Shown here in pieces: positions 1-9,016 of a stretch of DNA of 64,000 nt. The translations under genes and the position numbers were made by a program. Each line of letters starts with the position of its first letter. The stretch's first letter is position 1. Source of the DNA: Verrucomicrobiota bacterium (lineage in GTDB: Bacteria > Verrucomicrobiota > Verrucomicrobiia > Verrucomicrobiales > Verrucomicrobiaceae); NCBI GenBank assembly GCA_025360015.1, contig JANYCZ010000069.1:1-64000 (forward strand), written 5' to 3'. The notes below the pieces were generated by a model. That model worked only from the letters and a program-made list of their open reading frames with translations, was not told where the DNA came from and made no database searches.

Positions 1-249
1 TCACTCGGTTTTACCCTCGTTCCGTTGCTTCTGTGTTTTTTAAAAGATCGTTTCTGATTCCAGGATTCTCGAACCGCTTTCGCGTCTCGCTTTCCTTTTC
101 TCAGCCCGCGTTTTTCGCTGCGGGTTAGGAGAGTAGGGCAGCTCCGAGATGGTGCAACATCATTGTGCATCAAAATGCATTTTTTTTCCGCCGCCGGCTC
201 ATTGCCTTGGATAACCAAGGGCTCAAGAGCCGAGAGATCGCCACCGATT
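1..249. other. 5' edge of window, no gene seen
   Basis: No convincing coding region is seen. A small GC hairpin (CCCGC...GCGGG around 105-126) and a short dyad CCTTGG/CCAAGG near 203-222 lie here. The first could be a terminator remnant of a gene upstream of the window, but no clean T-tract follows it. Confidence 0.4.
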
Positions 250-815
250 CATATGACCAGCCCCTTGGTCTGCCTTCTCTGTGGTGAACTGATAATGGAT
301 GCAGATGAGTCCATGGTTGGAGGAATGCTGGAAGATGAGCGGCGTGGCTGCGGGCTTGCCATCCAGCGAGACCTCGTAGCGTGTGCCCCTGGCCGGCGGT
401 CAGTTTGGCACCTGCGCTGGCGGTGCCATCTGGGGAATGTCGACGCATCCCATGGCGAGAGTGGGCGTGGTCGGATCGGTCGGATTGACCCAGCGATCCA
501 TGAGGGAAACGCGTGGGAAGATGGCAGCGGCACGTCCGCTGTTGCATACTTGGAGCACGCGGCTGCCGGGATTGTCAGAATGCGGGATGAGCGTGTTGGA
601 TTCGTATCGGTTCAGCGCGCAGTGGACACGGACGCCTTTGAGATAGCCGTGCACGGACCAGTCATCGCGGCCGTTTGAGAAATCGCTGCTGCACTGGGCT
701 TCCATGAGGACCAGCACCTTGTGTTGGCATCGTCCCGATGGTTTATCTCAAGATACTCAGGGTCGGCATCGTAGTGTACAGCGGCAGCCTCTGCGATGCC
801 ACACCATCGAACCCC
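250..815 (-). pseudogene. Frameshifted remnant of an unrecognised gene
   Basis: No single frame is open through this stretch, but protein-like segments with the strong GC3 codon bias of the neighbours can be joined on the minus strand. They run from PEYLEINHRDDANT (about 725-780), to VLVLMEAQC...VDIPQMAPPAQ (about 410-717), to KLTAGQGHT, to RYEVSLDGKPAATPLIFQHS (down to about 260). At least two or three frame changes and an in-frame TGA near 400 separate them. I do not recognise the family. It reads as a decayed gene of roughly 190 codons; sequencing error is the alternative. It lies just upstream of, and divergent from, the PSD1 gene. Confidence 0.4.
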
Positions 816-860
816 ACTCCCTGCCCTGATTTCCACTGGCAGAAACCTGCCCCCTCAAAC

Positions 861-3800
861 ATGACCTTCCGCAGCCGCTTTTTCCATCTCCCATCGCTCT
901 GCCTTCTTATCCTCAGCAGTATAAGCATCGCGATTCCGGCTGCGGCGGCTATGAAGCGGGCAGTCGGCGATGTTTCGGATCTGCCGGAGCCGGTGAAGCG
1001 GCCGGTGAAATACTTTGGCGATATTCACCCGGTACTGGTGGAGCACTGCATTTCGTGCCACGGGCCGGACAAGCAGAAGGGCGGGCTCAGGCTCGATTCC
1101 CGCGAGATGGCGCTGATGGGCGGCAGCGGTTATGGACCGGCGATCATTCCGGGCAAGAGCGCGGAGAGTCCGCTGATCCTGTTCACCGCGCATCTGGAGC
1201 CGGACATGGAGATGCCCCCCAAGAAAGCGCCTCTACCGGACGCCACCGTGGCCGTTTTGCGCGCCTGGATCGACCAGGGCGCGCTGTGGCCCAGCAAAGG
1301 GATGGAGCCCGATCAAAAAGTCCTCGGCAATCAGCCGCTGTTTTTCAAAAAAGCCGCCACTCATTGGGCATTTCAGCCACTGGTCAAAGCGAGTGCGGAT
1401 TCCCTGCAGCGGGGCCCCGCGACGATTGATGCGCTGGTCGAGGCACGGCGCAAAGAGAAGGGCCTGAGCGCCTCCCCGCGCGCGGATGCCCCGACGCTTT
1501 TGAAAAGGCTCCATTTCGACCTCACAGGCCTGCCACCAAGCGATGCGGAGATGAACAAGTTTGTCGCCGCCTTCACCGCCAATGCCGATGTGGCCGTCGC
1601 GTCCAAGGTGGATGAACTGCTCGCTTCGCCCCATTTCGGCGAGCGCTGGGGCCGCTACTGGCTGGACATCGCCCGCTACGCTGACACGCAGGATTTCTTC
1701 CCTGTGGCGGATCTCCGCTACCCCTACGCCTGGACTTACAGGGACTATGTCATCGGTGCCTTCAACGCTGACAAACCCTACGCGCAGTTTATCCGCGAGC
1801 AGATCGCCGCCGATCTACTGGGCCTGAAGGCGGACGATCCCGCGCTCGCAGCGCTGGGTTTTCTCACCGTGGGCCCACGCTTTCTGCGGCGCAATGAGGA
1901 GCAGGTCAACGACCGGATTGATGTGGTGACCCGTGGGTTGATGGGACTGACCGTTGTTTGCGCCCGCTGCCACGATCATAAATTCGACCCCATTCGGACG
2001 GCAGATTTCTACGCGCTGCAGGGCGTCTTCCACAGCTCCGAGATCCCTGACACCCTGCCTGAAATCACGCTCGCTTCCGTGAAAGTGGACCCCAAAGTCC
2101 GCGCCGACTACGAGGCCAAAAAGGCCAAGGCGCTGCGTGCGGTGGCAGATCTCACCGCAGGACTGCGCACCAAGGCCATCGCCGACATCAAAGCCAAGCC
2201 GGAGGCTTATTTTGATGCCCTCAGCCGCCTGGAGTTCGACAAACAAGTGATGAGCAAAGTCATCAGCGACAGCAAGCTTTCGGAGACCGCCCTCGATCCG
2301 TTTGATCGCCAGTGGAAGGCATTCACGAAATTGCCCGGCGTCCTCGATGATGCCGTGCTCGGCCCTCTGGCGAAAGTGGCCGCCGCTCCCGCCGCCCAGC
2401 AGGCCGCGCTCCTCAAGACCCTGCTGACCACCGGCCAGACGCCAGAGACGAAGCCGCAGATTCATCCGGTGGTGCTCAAGACCATTCAGGAGAAGAAGCC
2501 GGACAGCCTGGCGGCGTTGCTGCGTGCCTATGGGTCGGTCCTCGCCGGAGCAGCCAAGCTGCCGAAGGATGCCGGCGAGCCCCTCCTCGACGCATTCCTG
2601 AAAAAAGACAGCCTGCTTGACCTGCAATCGGCGGAGATTGAGCGGGTGGCCCGCCCTGCTGTGGAATCCCGCAAAGACTACGCCAAAGTTGACCCGGTCG
2701 TCGCGGAAGTTGAAGCCACGCATCCAGGTGCCCCGGCGCGTGCCATGGTTATGATAGACAAGGCCAAGATGGCCAAGCCGGTGATCTTCATCCGTGGCGA
2801 TCCCGCACGGCGCGGAGATGCCGTGGACCGCCGATTCCTCGAAGTGCTCGCGCCAGATAAGGCCCCCTTCCCCGAAGCGCAGAGCGGCCGTCGGGAACTG
2901 GCTGAACAGATCAGCAGCCCGACGAACCCGCTGACCCCGCGAGTCTGGGCAAATCAGATCTGGCGGCATCTCTTCGGCCAGGCGCTGGTGAAGACCACGG
3001 GCGACTTCGGCTTGCAGTCGGAACCGCCGAGCAATCCGCCATTGCTCGACTGGCTCGCCTCTGCCTTCATCCAGCGCAACGGCTCTACCAAACAGATCGT
3101 GCGCGACATCGTCCTGAGCGCCACCTACCAGCAGACCAGCGCGGACCGCCCGGATGCGGCAAAGATCGACACAGAAAACACGCTGCTTTGGCGTGCCAGC
3201 CGCCGCCGTCTCGACTTTGAAGCGATGCGGGATGCCATGCTCGTCACCAGCGGCCTGCTTGATCCCGCCATCGGCGGTCGAGCCGTGAACCTTTCCACCA
3301 CACCTTTCACCGGGCGGCGCACCCTCTATGGCTTCGTTGATCGCACCAACATCGATCCGCTGTTTACCACCTTCGATTTCCCTTCCCCCGACATCTCCAA
3401 CACCCAGCGTACCGAGACCCTGGTGCCGCAGCAGGCGCTCTTCGCGCTGAATGACGGCTTCATCATCGCGCAGGCCCGCAAGCTGGCGGCAGATGCGGAA
3501 AAAGCAGCCGCCAAGACTCCCGGGGATAAGGCGACGACGGAGACACGCGAACTCTACCGCCGCGTGTATCAGCGCACGCCACTTCCCGAAGAAGAGGCGC
3601 TCGGCCGCAACCTCCTCGGCGAATCAACAGCCCCGGATGCCAAAACACCCCAGGGCTCATGGCAGCAGGGCTACGGCAGTGCCGATCCCGCTGTGCCACG
3701 CAGCCGCGCCTTTTTACCGCTGCCTTATTTCGATGCACCCGCCAAGCGCTACCAGGGAGCACGCGTGTTTCCAGACCCCGAGCACGGCTTCGTCAGTGTG

Positions 3801-4271
3801 ACCTCGAACGGAGGCCACCCTGGGGCAGGTCTTGAAAAAGCATCCATCCGTCGCTGGATCGCTCCTGTCAGCGGGGAGTACAGCATTGATGGTGAGATTG
3901 CCATCGGTGCCAAGGTCAGTGGCGATGGCATCCGCACCCGCGTTATCTCGTCCCGCTCCGGCCAGATGGGGGAATGGATCGTGGACCGTTCCGCTGGCAT
4001 TTCCGCTCGCATCTCCCTGCCAAAAGTCAGCGTCAAAGCCGGCGAGATTCTGGACTTCACCGTGGACTCCCGCGACAATACCAACTCCGACGGCTTCCGC
4101 TGGGTGCCCACCATCCGCCTTCTCGTCATGCCAGAGAAAGCACCCAAAGGCATGCAAACCGTCTGGGACTCCCAGGCAGATTTCAAAGCCCCTCCGCCGC
4201 CGAAACTCAGTCCGTTGGAGCAGATGGCCCAGGCCCTCATCATCACCAATGAGTTCATGTTCATCGACTGA
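861..4271 (+). CDS. PSD1/PSCyt2 (DUF1549-DUF1553) cytochrome-c-domain protein
   Basis: This is a secreted multidomain protein of the planctomycete/verrucomicrobial PSCyt1-PSCyt2-PSD1 type, about 1136 residues. The start at 861 gives a clear signal peptide (MTFRSRFFHLPSLCLLILSS); an earlier in-frame ATG at 738 would bury it. A PSCyt1 domain follows with a CISCH heme-binding motif, then DUF1549 with a second CxxCH (CARCHDHKFDP), then DUF1553 (WANQIWRHLFGQAL). Unusually, about 140-150 residues of predicted beta-sandwich-like sequence are inserted before the usual C-terminal ending NEFMFID. The gene is followed after 21 bp by a DUF1501 gene, the standard partner. Biochemical function of the family is not established; a periplasmic redox or polymer-related role is only inference. 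Confidence 0.9.
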   Translation: MTFRSRFFHLPSLCLLILSSISIAIPAAAAMKRAVGDVSDLPEPVKRPVKYFGDIHPVLVEHCISCHGPDKQKGGLRLDSREMALMGGSGYGPAIIPGKSAESPLILFTAHLEPDMEMPPKKAPLPDATVAVLRAWIDQGALWPSKGMEPDQKVLGNQPLFFKKAATHWAFQPLVKASADSLQRGPATIDALVEARRKEKGLSASPRADAPTLLKRLHFDLTGLPPSDAEMNKFVAAFTANADVAVASKVDELLASPHFGERWGRYWLDIARYADTQDFFPVADLRYPYAWTYRDYVIGAFNADKPYAQFIREQIAADLLGLKADDPALAALGFLTVGPRFLRRNEEQVNDRIDVVTRGLMGLTVVCARCHDHKFDPIRTADFYALQGVFHSSEIPDTLPEITLASVKVDPKVRADYEAKKAKALRAVADLTAGLRTKAIADIKAKPEAYFDALSRLEFDKQVMSKVISDSKLSETALDPFDRQWKAFTKLPGVLDDAVLGPLAKVAAAPAAQQAALLKTLLTTGQTPETKPQIHPVVLKTIQEKKPDSLAALLRAYGSVLAGAAKLPKDAGEPLLDAFLKKDSLLDLQSAEIERVARPAVESRKDYAKVDPVVAEVEATHPGAPARAMVMIDKAKMAKPVIFIRGDPARRGDAVDRRFLEVLAPDKAPFPEAQSGRRELAEQISSPTNPLTPRVWANQIWRHLFGQALVKTTGDFGLQSEPPSNPPLLDWLASAFIQRNGSTKQIVRDIVLSATYQQTSADRPDAAKIDTENTLLWRASRRRLDFEAMRDAMLVTSGLLDPAIGGRAVNLSTTPFTGRRTLYGFVDRTNIDPLFTTFDFPSPDISNTQRTETLVPQQALFALNDGFIIAQARKLAADAEKAAAKTPGDKATTETRELYRRVYQRTPLPEEEALGRNLLGESTAPDAKTPQGSWQQGYGSADPAVPRSRAFLPLPYFDAPAKRYQGARVFPDPEHGFVSVTSNGGHPGAGLEKASIRRWIAPVSGEYSIDGEIAIGAKVSGDGIRTRVISSRSGQMGEWIVDRSAGISARISLPKVSVKAGEILDFTVDSRDNTNSDGFRWVPTIRLLVMPEKAPKGMQTVWDSQADFKAPPPPKLSPLEQMAQALIITNEFMFID

Positions 4272-4292
4272 AAACACGCTCCTTTTGACCCT

Positions 4293-5714
4293 ATGAATCC
4301 AGACCATCCTTTTCTCACCCGCCGCGAAGCGCTCAGCCGCGCGGGATTCGGCATGGGCAGCCTCGCCCTGGCGGGCCTGCTCAATGACATGGGCCTCACC
4401 CAGGCGAATGCTGCCAACCTTTCGCCGCTCGCTGTGCAACAGCCTCAGTTCACCGGCAAAGCGAAGCGTGTCATCCATCTCTTCATGAATGGCGGGCCTT
4501 CGCAGATGGACACTTTTGATCCGAAGCCAAAGCTCAATGCCCTGCACGGCAAATCGCTGCCCATCACCAAAGATCTCAGCAAGGACAAACGCCTCAGCGG
4601 CGCCGCCCTCGGCTCGAAATTCAAGTTCAGCAAACACGGCCAGAGCGGCATCGAGATCAGCGAGCTCTTCCCTCATGTGGCCAAACACGCCGACGATCTC
4701 TGCGTCGTGCGCTCCATGTTCAGCGACGTCCCCAACCATGAGTCCGCACTCATGATGATGAACACGGGCAATCTCACTCTGCCACGCCCCAGTGTCGGCT
4801 CGTGGACGCTCTACGGCCTCGGCACGGAAAACCAGAGTCTGCCCGGTTTCGTAGTCATGTGCCCCGGTGGGCTGCCCGTGGCCCAGAGCTCCAACTGGCG
4901 CAGCGCCTTCCTCCCCGGCATCTACCAGGGCGTCCACATCGACACCAAGGAAACCCAGTCCGACCACCTCATTTCAAACCTGCGCAACACCGCCATCCTT
5001 CCCGGCCAGCAGCGCCGCCAACTCGGCTATGTCCAGCAGCTTAATGAACTGCACCGCAAGCCCCGCACTGGCGATCCTCAGCTCGAAGCCCGCATCCAGT
5101 CCCTCGAACTCGGCTTCCGCATGCAGACAGAAGCCACCGATGCCTTTGACGTCTCGCAGGAGCCGCAGGCGATCCGCGAGATGTACGGCGACACCCTGCA
5201 GGGCCGCCAGATGCTCATGGCGCGCCGCCTCGCCGAGCGCGGCGTGCGCTACGTGCAGGTCTGGCATGGTGCCGGCCAGCCCTGGGACAGCCACAACAGC
5301 ATCGAGGAGGCCCATCAGCGCCTCGCCACCGAGTGCGACCAGCCCATCGCCGCGCTCCTCCAGGACCTCAAAGATCGTGGAATGCTGGAAGACACCCTCG
5401 TCATCTGGGGTGGCGAATTCGGTCGCACCCCCACCGCGCAGATGCCGCTCACCCCCAAAGTGGGTCGCGATCATCACAACGACGGCTTCAGCATCTGGAT
5501 GGCCGGCGGCGGTGTCAAAGGCGGGCACGTCCACGGCGCCACGGACGAAATCGGCCTGAGCGTCGCCGAAGGCAAAGTCCACGTCCACGATCTCCACGCC
5601 ACCATCATGCACCTGCTCGGCTTCAATCATGAAACCCTCACCTACCGCTACGCCGGCCGCGACTTCCGCCTCACCGATGTCGAAGGCGAAGTGGTGAAGG
5701 AACTGCTCGCGTAA
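4293..5714 (+). CDS. DUF1501 domain-containing protein (Tat-exported)
   Basis: This 473-residue protein has a twin-arginine-type leader (LTRREALSRAGFGMGSLALAGLL) and the DUF1501 fold, related to the alkaline phosphatase/sulfatase superfamily. Visible motifs include FMNGGPSQMDTFDPK near the N terminus, VWHGAGQPWDSH in the middle and WGGEFGRTPTAQ with GRDHHNDGF toward the C terminus. It lies 21 bp downstream of the PSD1 gene and is probably co-transcribed. Such pairs recur throughout Verrucomicrobiota and Planctomycetota. The substrate is unknown. A second, divergent pair of the same two families lies at 27.7-31.5 kb. Confidence 0.92.
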   Translation: MNPDHPFLTRREALSRAGFGMGSLALAGLLNDMGLTQANAANLSPLAVQQPQFTGKAKRVIHLFMNGGPSQMDTFDPKPKLNALHGKSLPITKDLSKDKRLSGAALGSKFKFSKHGQSGIEISELFPHVAKHADDLCVVRSMFSDVPNHESALMMMNTGNLTLPRPSVGSWTLYGLGTENQSLPGFVVMCPGGLPVAQSSNWRSAFLPGIYQGVHIDTKETQSDHLISNLRNTAILPGQQRRQLGYVQQLNELHRKPRTGDPQLEARIQSLELGFRMQTEATDAFDVSQEPQAIREMYGDTLQGRQMLMARRLAERGVRYVQVWHGAGQPWDSHNSIEEAHQRLATECDQPIAALLQDLKDRGMLEDTLVIWGGEFGRTPTAQMPLTPKVGRDHHNDGFSIWMAGGGVKGGHVHGATDEIGLSVAEGKVHVHDLHATIMHLLGFNHETLTYRYAGRDFRLTDVEGEVVKELLA

Positions 5715-5726
5715 TTCTTCCCGTCC

Positions 5727-6716
5727 TCAGGGCTTCTCCACCGCCGCTCTCAGCGTGTTCACTGCGGAGGCGGCCGTGAGCCAGTCAGCGTAGCGGGAGA
5801 AGAGGAGGGTGAACTCTCCCTGCAGGGCATCCACGGAGTGCTTGATGATCTTGTCCAGCGCCTGCGCCTCATGACCACTGATGGGATGACCGGGCACGCC
5901 GGGGCCGTTTATGATGGCATCCAGGTCCACCTTGAGGACGTTGCGCAGTTCGTCGTTTTTGCGCTGTTCGTCGCCATAGACTTCGCGCAGTTCGGGATTG
6001 GAGGCGCCGCCGGCCATGCCTGCCAGGGTGTGGTTTTCCTGATTCAGTCGATCGATGTTGGCCTGCATGTCTTTGATGAGCTTGTTGCGCATCGTATCGG
6101 TCTGGCTGGAAAGGCGGAGATTTTCGCGATAGTCCTCGCTGTCCGCATAGCGCACGCCGCCAAAGCGGTAGTGACCCACGGCCTTGTACCGCTCAAACTC
6201 CTCGTGCTTGGGGAAGGATTTGTAGAGCTCGACGATCTGCTTCACGCGCTTTTCGATGCGCTCTTCGAAGTCGTTGCTGATGCTCTGCTTCTGCGTCTGC
6301 GTGAGATTGAAGGTGGGGCGCACCATCTCCTCCTCCAGCCAGGCGCGCTTCTGCTGGTAGTAGCTGATGCTTTGCTGCAGGCTGGCGATGGTCTCCTCCT
6401 TCATGCGCGTGACCTTGGTGTGCGAGTCCTTGGAGTCGCTGACGGCACGCAGCGTTGTAAGCAGATCATCAAAGCGCGCTTCAATGCGCAGATCGGCATT
6501 GTGGATCTCGCTGCCCAGCAGGCTGGCGCGCTGGGCCTGGCCCGCGAGGCGTGCTTTGAGGATGGCCTGGGCGGGAGAGGGTGCAGTCGCAGGAGCCGCA
6601 GGTGAAGCCGGGGGAACCGCAGGTGTGGAGGGCGCTTGTGCCAGCAACTTCATGCCGGAGTGAGCGGCAAGTATCAACGACAACGCCGCAAGATGGCGAG
6701 AGGTGCAGAGTTTCAT
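5727..6716 (-). CDS. Secreted coiled-coil protein, hypothetical
   Basis: This 329-residue protein starts with a signal peptide (MKLCTSRHLAALSLILAAHS, then LLAQAP). A Pro/Ala linker of about 25 residues follows, then a long charged helical region rich in Glu, Lys and Gln (for example EERIEKRVKQIVELYKSF and NIDRLNQENHTLAG) that should form coiled coils. No enzymatic motif is visible. It converges on the DUF1501 gene with a 12 bp gap. It may be a periplasmic structural or scaffold protein, but I do not recognise the family. Confidence 0.75.
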   Translation of the reverse strand: MKLCTSRHLAALSLILAAHSGMKLLAQAPSTPAVPPASPAAPATAPSPAQAILKARLAGQAQRASLLGSEIHNADLRIEARFDDLLTTLRAVSDSKDSHTKVTRMKEETIASLQQSISYYQQKRAWLEEEMVRPTFNLTQTQKQSISNDFEERIEKRVKQIVELYKSFPKHEEFERYKAVGHYRFGGVRYADSEDYRENLRLSSQTDTMRNKLIKDMQANIDRLNQENHTLAGMAGGASNPELREVYGDEQRKNDELRNVLKVDLDAIINGPGVPGHPISGHEAQALDKIIKHSVDALQGEFTLLFSRYADWLTAASAVNTLRAAVEKP

Positions 6717-7126
6717 GGTTTGGACGAAGCCAGATGGTCCTGTGCACCATTAAACAGTGCGGCCTGCCAGAAGTTTTCATGCATGCAAGAAAGCAGCGGA
6801 GATGCACAAGCGAGGCGCTGTGCCCAGACCATGGAAGTACTCGGCGTGGCACAATGAAAAACGGGCGGAGCGCTGAAGCGTGGGCGTTGATCGAAAAGTA
6901 GGGCGGTCTGCCCTCAGTCCGCCGCGTGAGGCCATGGGCGTCGGACGTCCCATGGCAAACACGAAGTGTATCACCCTGCAGATCGCGGCGGTTGGAGAGC
7001 CAACCGGTCCTACCTATGAGACGCTTCGTTGCGCCGGTCGTCTTCGCGCCGACGATTCCACGCTAGCGGCATCTCTTGAGCCGCTTGACTCCTTGCCCCT
7101 CTTGACGAGCCTCTCCCCTGCCCCGC
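6717..7126. other. Intergenic region with a REP-like GC palindrome
   Basis: No gene is supported here. A GGGCGG...CAGTCCGCC imperfect palindrome sits near 6902-6925. It resembles the GCGGACT-TCC-AGTCCGC element at 26860 and is probably a small extragenic repeat. The remainder shows nothing recognisable. Confidence 0.35.
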
Positions 7127-7858
7127 TTACGCACCACGCAGCTTGCTCACATCATACAGCGTCAGCATCGCGGCGAGGGCTTCATCCTTCTTCCCCTGCT
7201 TGAGCTGGTCAAAGGTGACATGCTTGCCGGGGAGGAGTTTGAAGTGGCCGGAGCGGGTGCGGCGCAAGGCGCTGAGGTGCGCGCCGCAGCCGAGCTTCTG
7301 GCCGACATCATGCGCATACGTACGAACGTAGAAGCCTTTGCTGCATACGACGCGGAAATCGACGAACGGGGGCTCAAAGCGGGTGATCTCGTAATCATAC
7401 ACGCGGACAAAGCGTGGCTCGCGCACCACTTCCTGGCCTTTGCGAGCGAGCTTGTAGAGCGGCACGCCGCCGATCTTGATGGCGGAGACCATGGGCGGCA
7501 TCTGGTAGAAATCGCCCTTCATGGTGTCAAAGGCGGCCTTCACCTGCTCCAGCGTGAGATCGGAGGGCACGGGCTTTTCTTCCACGGTTTCACCTTCGGC
7601 ATCCTGGCTATTGGTGGTTTTGCCAAGAGTGAGGGTGCCCACGTATTCTTTGTCCTCAGACATAAGGAGATCGGAAAGGCGGGTGCCATTTCCTAATACA
7701 AGGATGAGCATGCCGGTGGCCATGGGGTCGAGCGTGCCGCAGTGGCCGATCTTCTTCATGTTCAGGCAGCGCCGGGCGACGGCCACCACATCGTGCGAGG
7801 TCATGTCCTGGCCTTTGTCCACCAGGAGGACACCGCTAATCAATTCGTCTGACTTCAT
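7127..7858 (-). CDS. truB: tRNA pseudouridine(55) synthase TruB
   Basis: TruB converts U55 of the tRNA T-loop to pseudouridine. The 243-residue product has the N-terminal family signature (SGVLLVDKGQDMTSHDVV) and the catalytic motif GHCGTLDPMATG, whose Asp is residue 44. The conserved KEYVGTLTLG and GFYVRTYAHDVG blocks are present. It lacks a C-terminal PUA domain, making it a short TruB of bacterial type. Its start overlaps the end of the upstream DHH phosphoesterase gene by 23 bp, so the two are translationally coupled. Pairing of these two genes is a common bacterial arrangement. Confidence 0.95.
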   Translation of the reverse strand: MKSDELISGVLLVDKGQDMTSHDVVAVARRCLNMKKIGHCGTLDPMATGMLILVLGNGTRLSDLLMSEDKEYVGTLTLGKTTNSQDAEGETVEEKPVPSDLTLEQVKAAFDTMKGDFYQMPPMVSAIKIGGVPLYKLARKGQEVVREPRFVRVYDYEITRFEPPFVDFRVVCSKGFYVRTYAHDVGQKLGCGAHLSALRRTRSGHFKLLPGKHVTFDQLKQGKKDEALAAMLTLYDVSKLRGA

Positions 7859-8822
7859 GTTCGAGTGCTTGCAAAAATTTGTCCGCTGCTGCGCCGATGG
7901 GGCCTTTCATGCGTGCGCCTGAAGCCATGCGATGCCCACCGCCGCCAAACTGAGCGCAGACGGCCGAGACATCGAGGCGGTTGTCCTTGGAACGCGAACT
8001 GACGCGCACCTTGCCACCGGGGATGTCTTCAAAAATGACGCAGGTGACCACGGAGTCGATCATGCGCAGGGTGTCGATGAGGCCCTCGGTATCGCCGGGC
8101 TGCATGGAGATGGAGTCCATGACTTCCTGCTTGAGCTGCCAGCTCACGATGCGGCCCTCGGCGCGGAATTCCATGTGGTTGAGCATGTCCCGCATGAGCT
8201 CCAGCCGGCGCACCGGGTAGGATTGATACACAAGCTGCGCAAGGCGCGCGGTGTCCAGCCCAGCCTCCATCATTTCCGCCACGATGCGATGCGTGCGCGC
8301 ATTGGTGCTGGAATACTGAAAGGAGCCCGTGTCCGTGGAGATGGCGATGAAGAGATTCTGCCGCACGGCATCGTCGATGGGCAGGCCGTGCTCGCTGAGC
8401 AGATTGTAAATGATCTGCCCGGTGGCGGGTGAGGTGGCCTCGATGTAATTGAGCGCGCCGTAGCCGGGGTTGGTGGGGTGGTGGTCGATGTCCACCAGCA
8501 GCGGTGCAGCATCCAGCAGCGCCTTGGTTTTCTCCCCCACACGCTCATGCGTGGCGGTGTCCAGCGCGATGGCGAGGTCGATGTTCAGCGACTCCGTGCC
8601 GGGCTGAATGACGGTTTCTGTGCCGGGAAGGAACTGCAGATTGGCAGGCACGCCATCCTCCAGCATGGCGATGACGTCCTTCCCCAGCGCCCGCAGGCTG
8701 AGCGCGAGGCCGAGCACCGAGCCCACCGCGTCCCCATCCGGACGCACATGCGCCACGATGGCGATGCGCTGCGCAGAGCGCATGGCGGCAACGATTTCGG
8801 CGGTGGTGGAGTTGGCAGGCAT
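7836..8822 (-). CDS. nrnA: DHH/DHHA1 phosphoesterase, NrnA-like nanoRNase/pAp phosphatase
   Basis: This is a bifunctional oligoribonuclease and 3'-phosphoadenosine-5'-phosphate phosphatase family protein of about 328 residues. The DHH catalytic motifs are in order: HVRPDGDAVGS, DTATHERVG, VDIDHHPTNPG and STDTGSFQYSST. The C-terminal DHHA1 substrate motif GGGGHRMASGA follows. I chose the ATG at 8822 (MPANSTTAEIVAAM) because it places motif I about 30 residues in; an open frame extends upstream to 8984. It overlaps truB by 23 bp. The likely role is degradation of 2-5 nt RNA fragments in the cytoplasm, linking RNA turnover with tRNA modification. Confidence 0.9.
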   Translation of the reverse strand: MPANSTTAEIVAAMRSAQRIAIVAHVRPDGDAVGSVLGLALSLRALGKDVIAMLEDGVPANLQFLPGTETVIQPGTESLNIDLAIALDTATHERVGEKTKALLDAAPLLVDIDHHPTNPGYGALNYIEATSPATGQIIYNLLSEHGLPIDDAVRQNLFIAISTDTGSFQYSSTNARTHRIVAEMMEAGLDTARLAQLVYQSYPVRRLELMRDMLNHMEFRAEGRIVSWQLKQEVMDSISMQPGDTEGLIDTLRMIDSVVTCVIFEDIPGGKVRVSSRSKDNRLDVSAVCAQFGGGGHRMASGARMKGPIGAAADKFLQALEHEVRRID

Positions 8823-9016
8823 CCGGGGGGCGTTCACAAAGCACCACGGCTGCACGGCTGCAAGGTGAAGATGCAGCCGCGTGGGCAAGTTTGGGAACGG
8901 CAGGCGGAATTTATGCCGAAGAGCTTTTGGCCGCGGTGCATCTCGTGGAAAGACCGCACCGCTGGACAACGACTGCGGCATCAACGATCAGCCAGAATAG
9001 AGGATCGCATGGGTGC

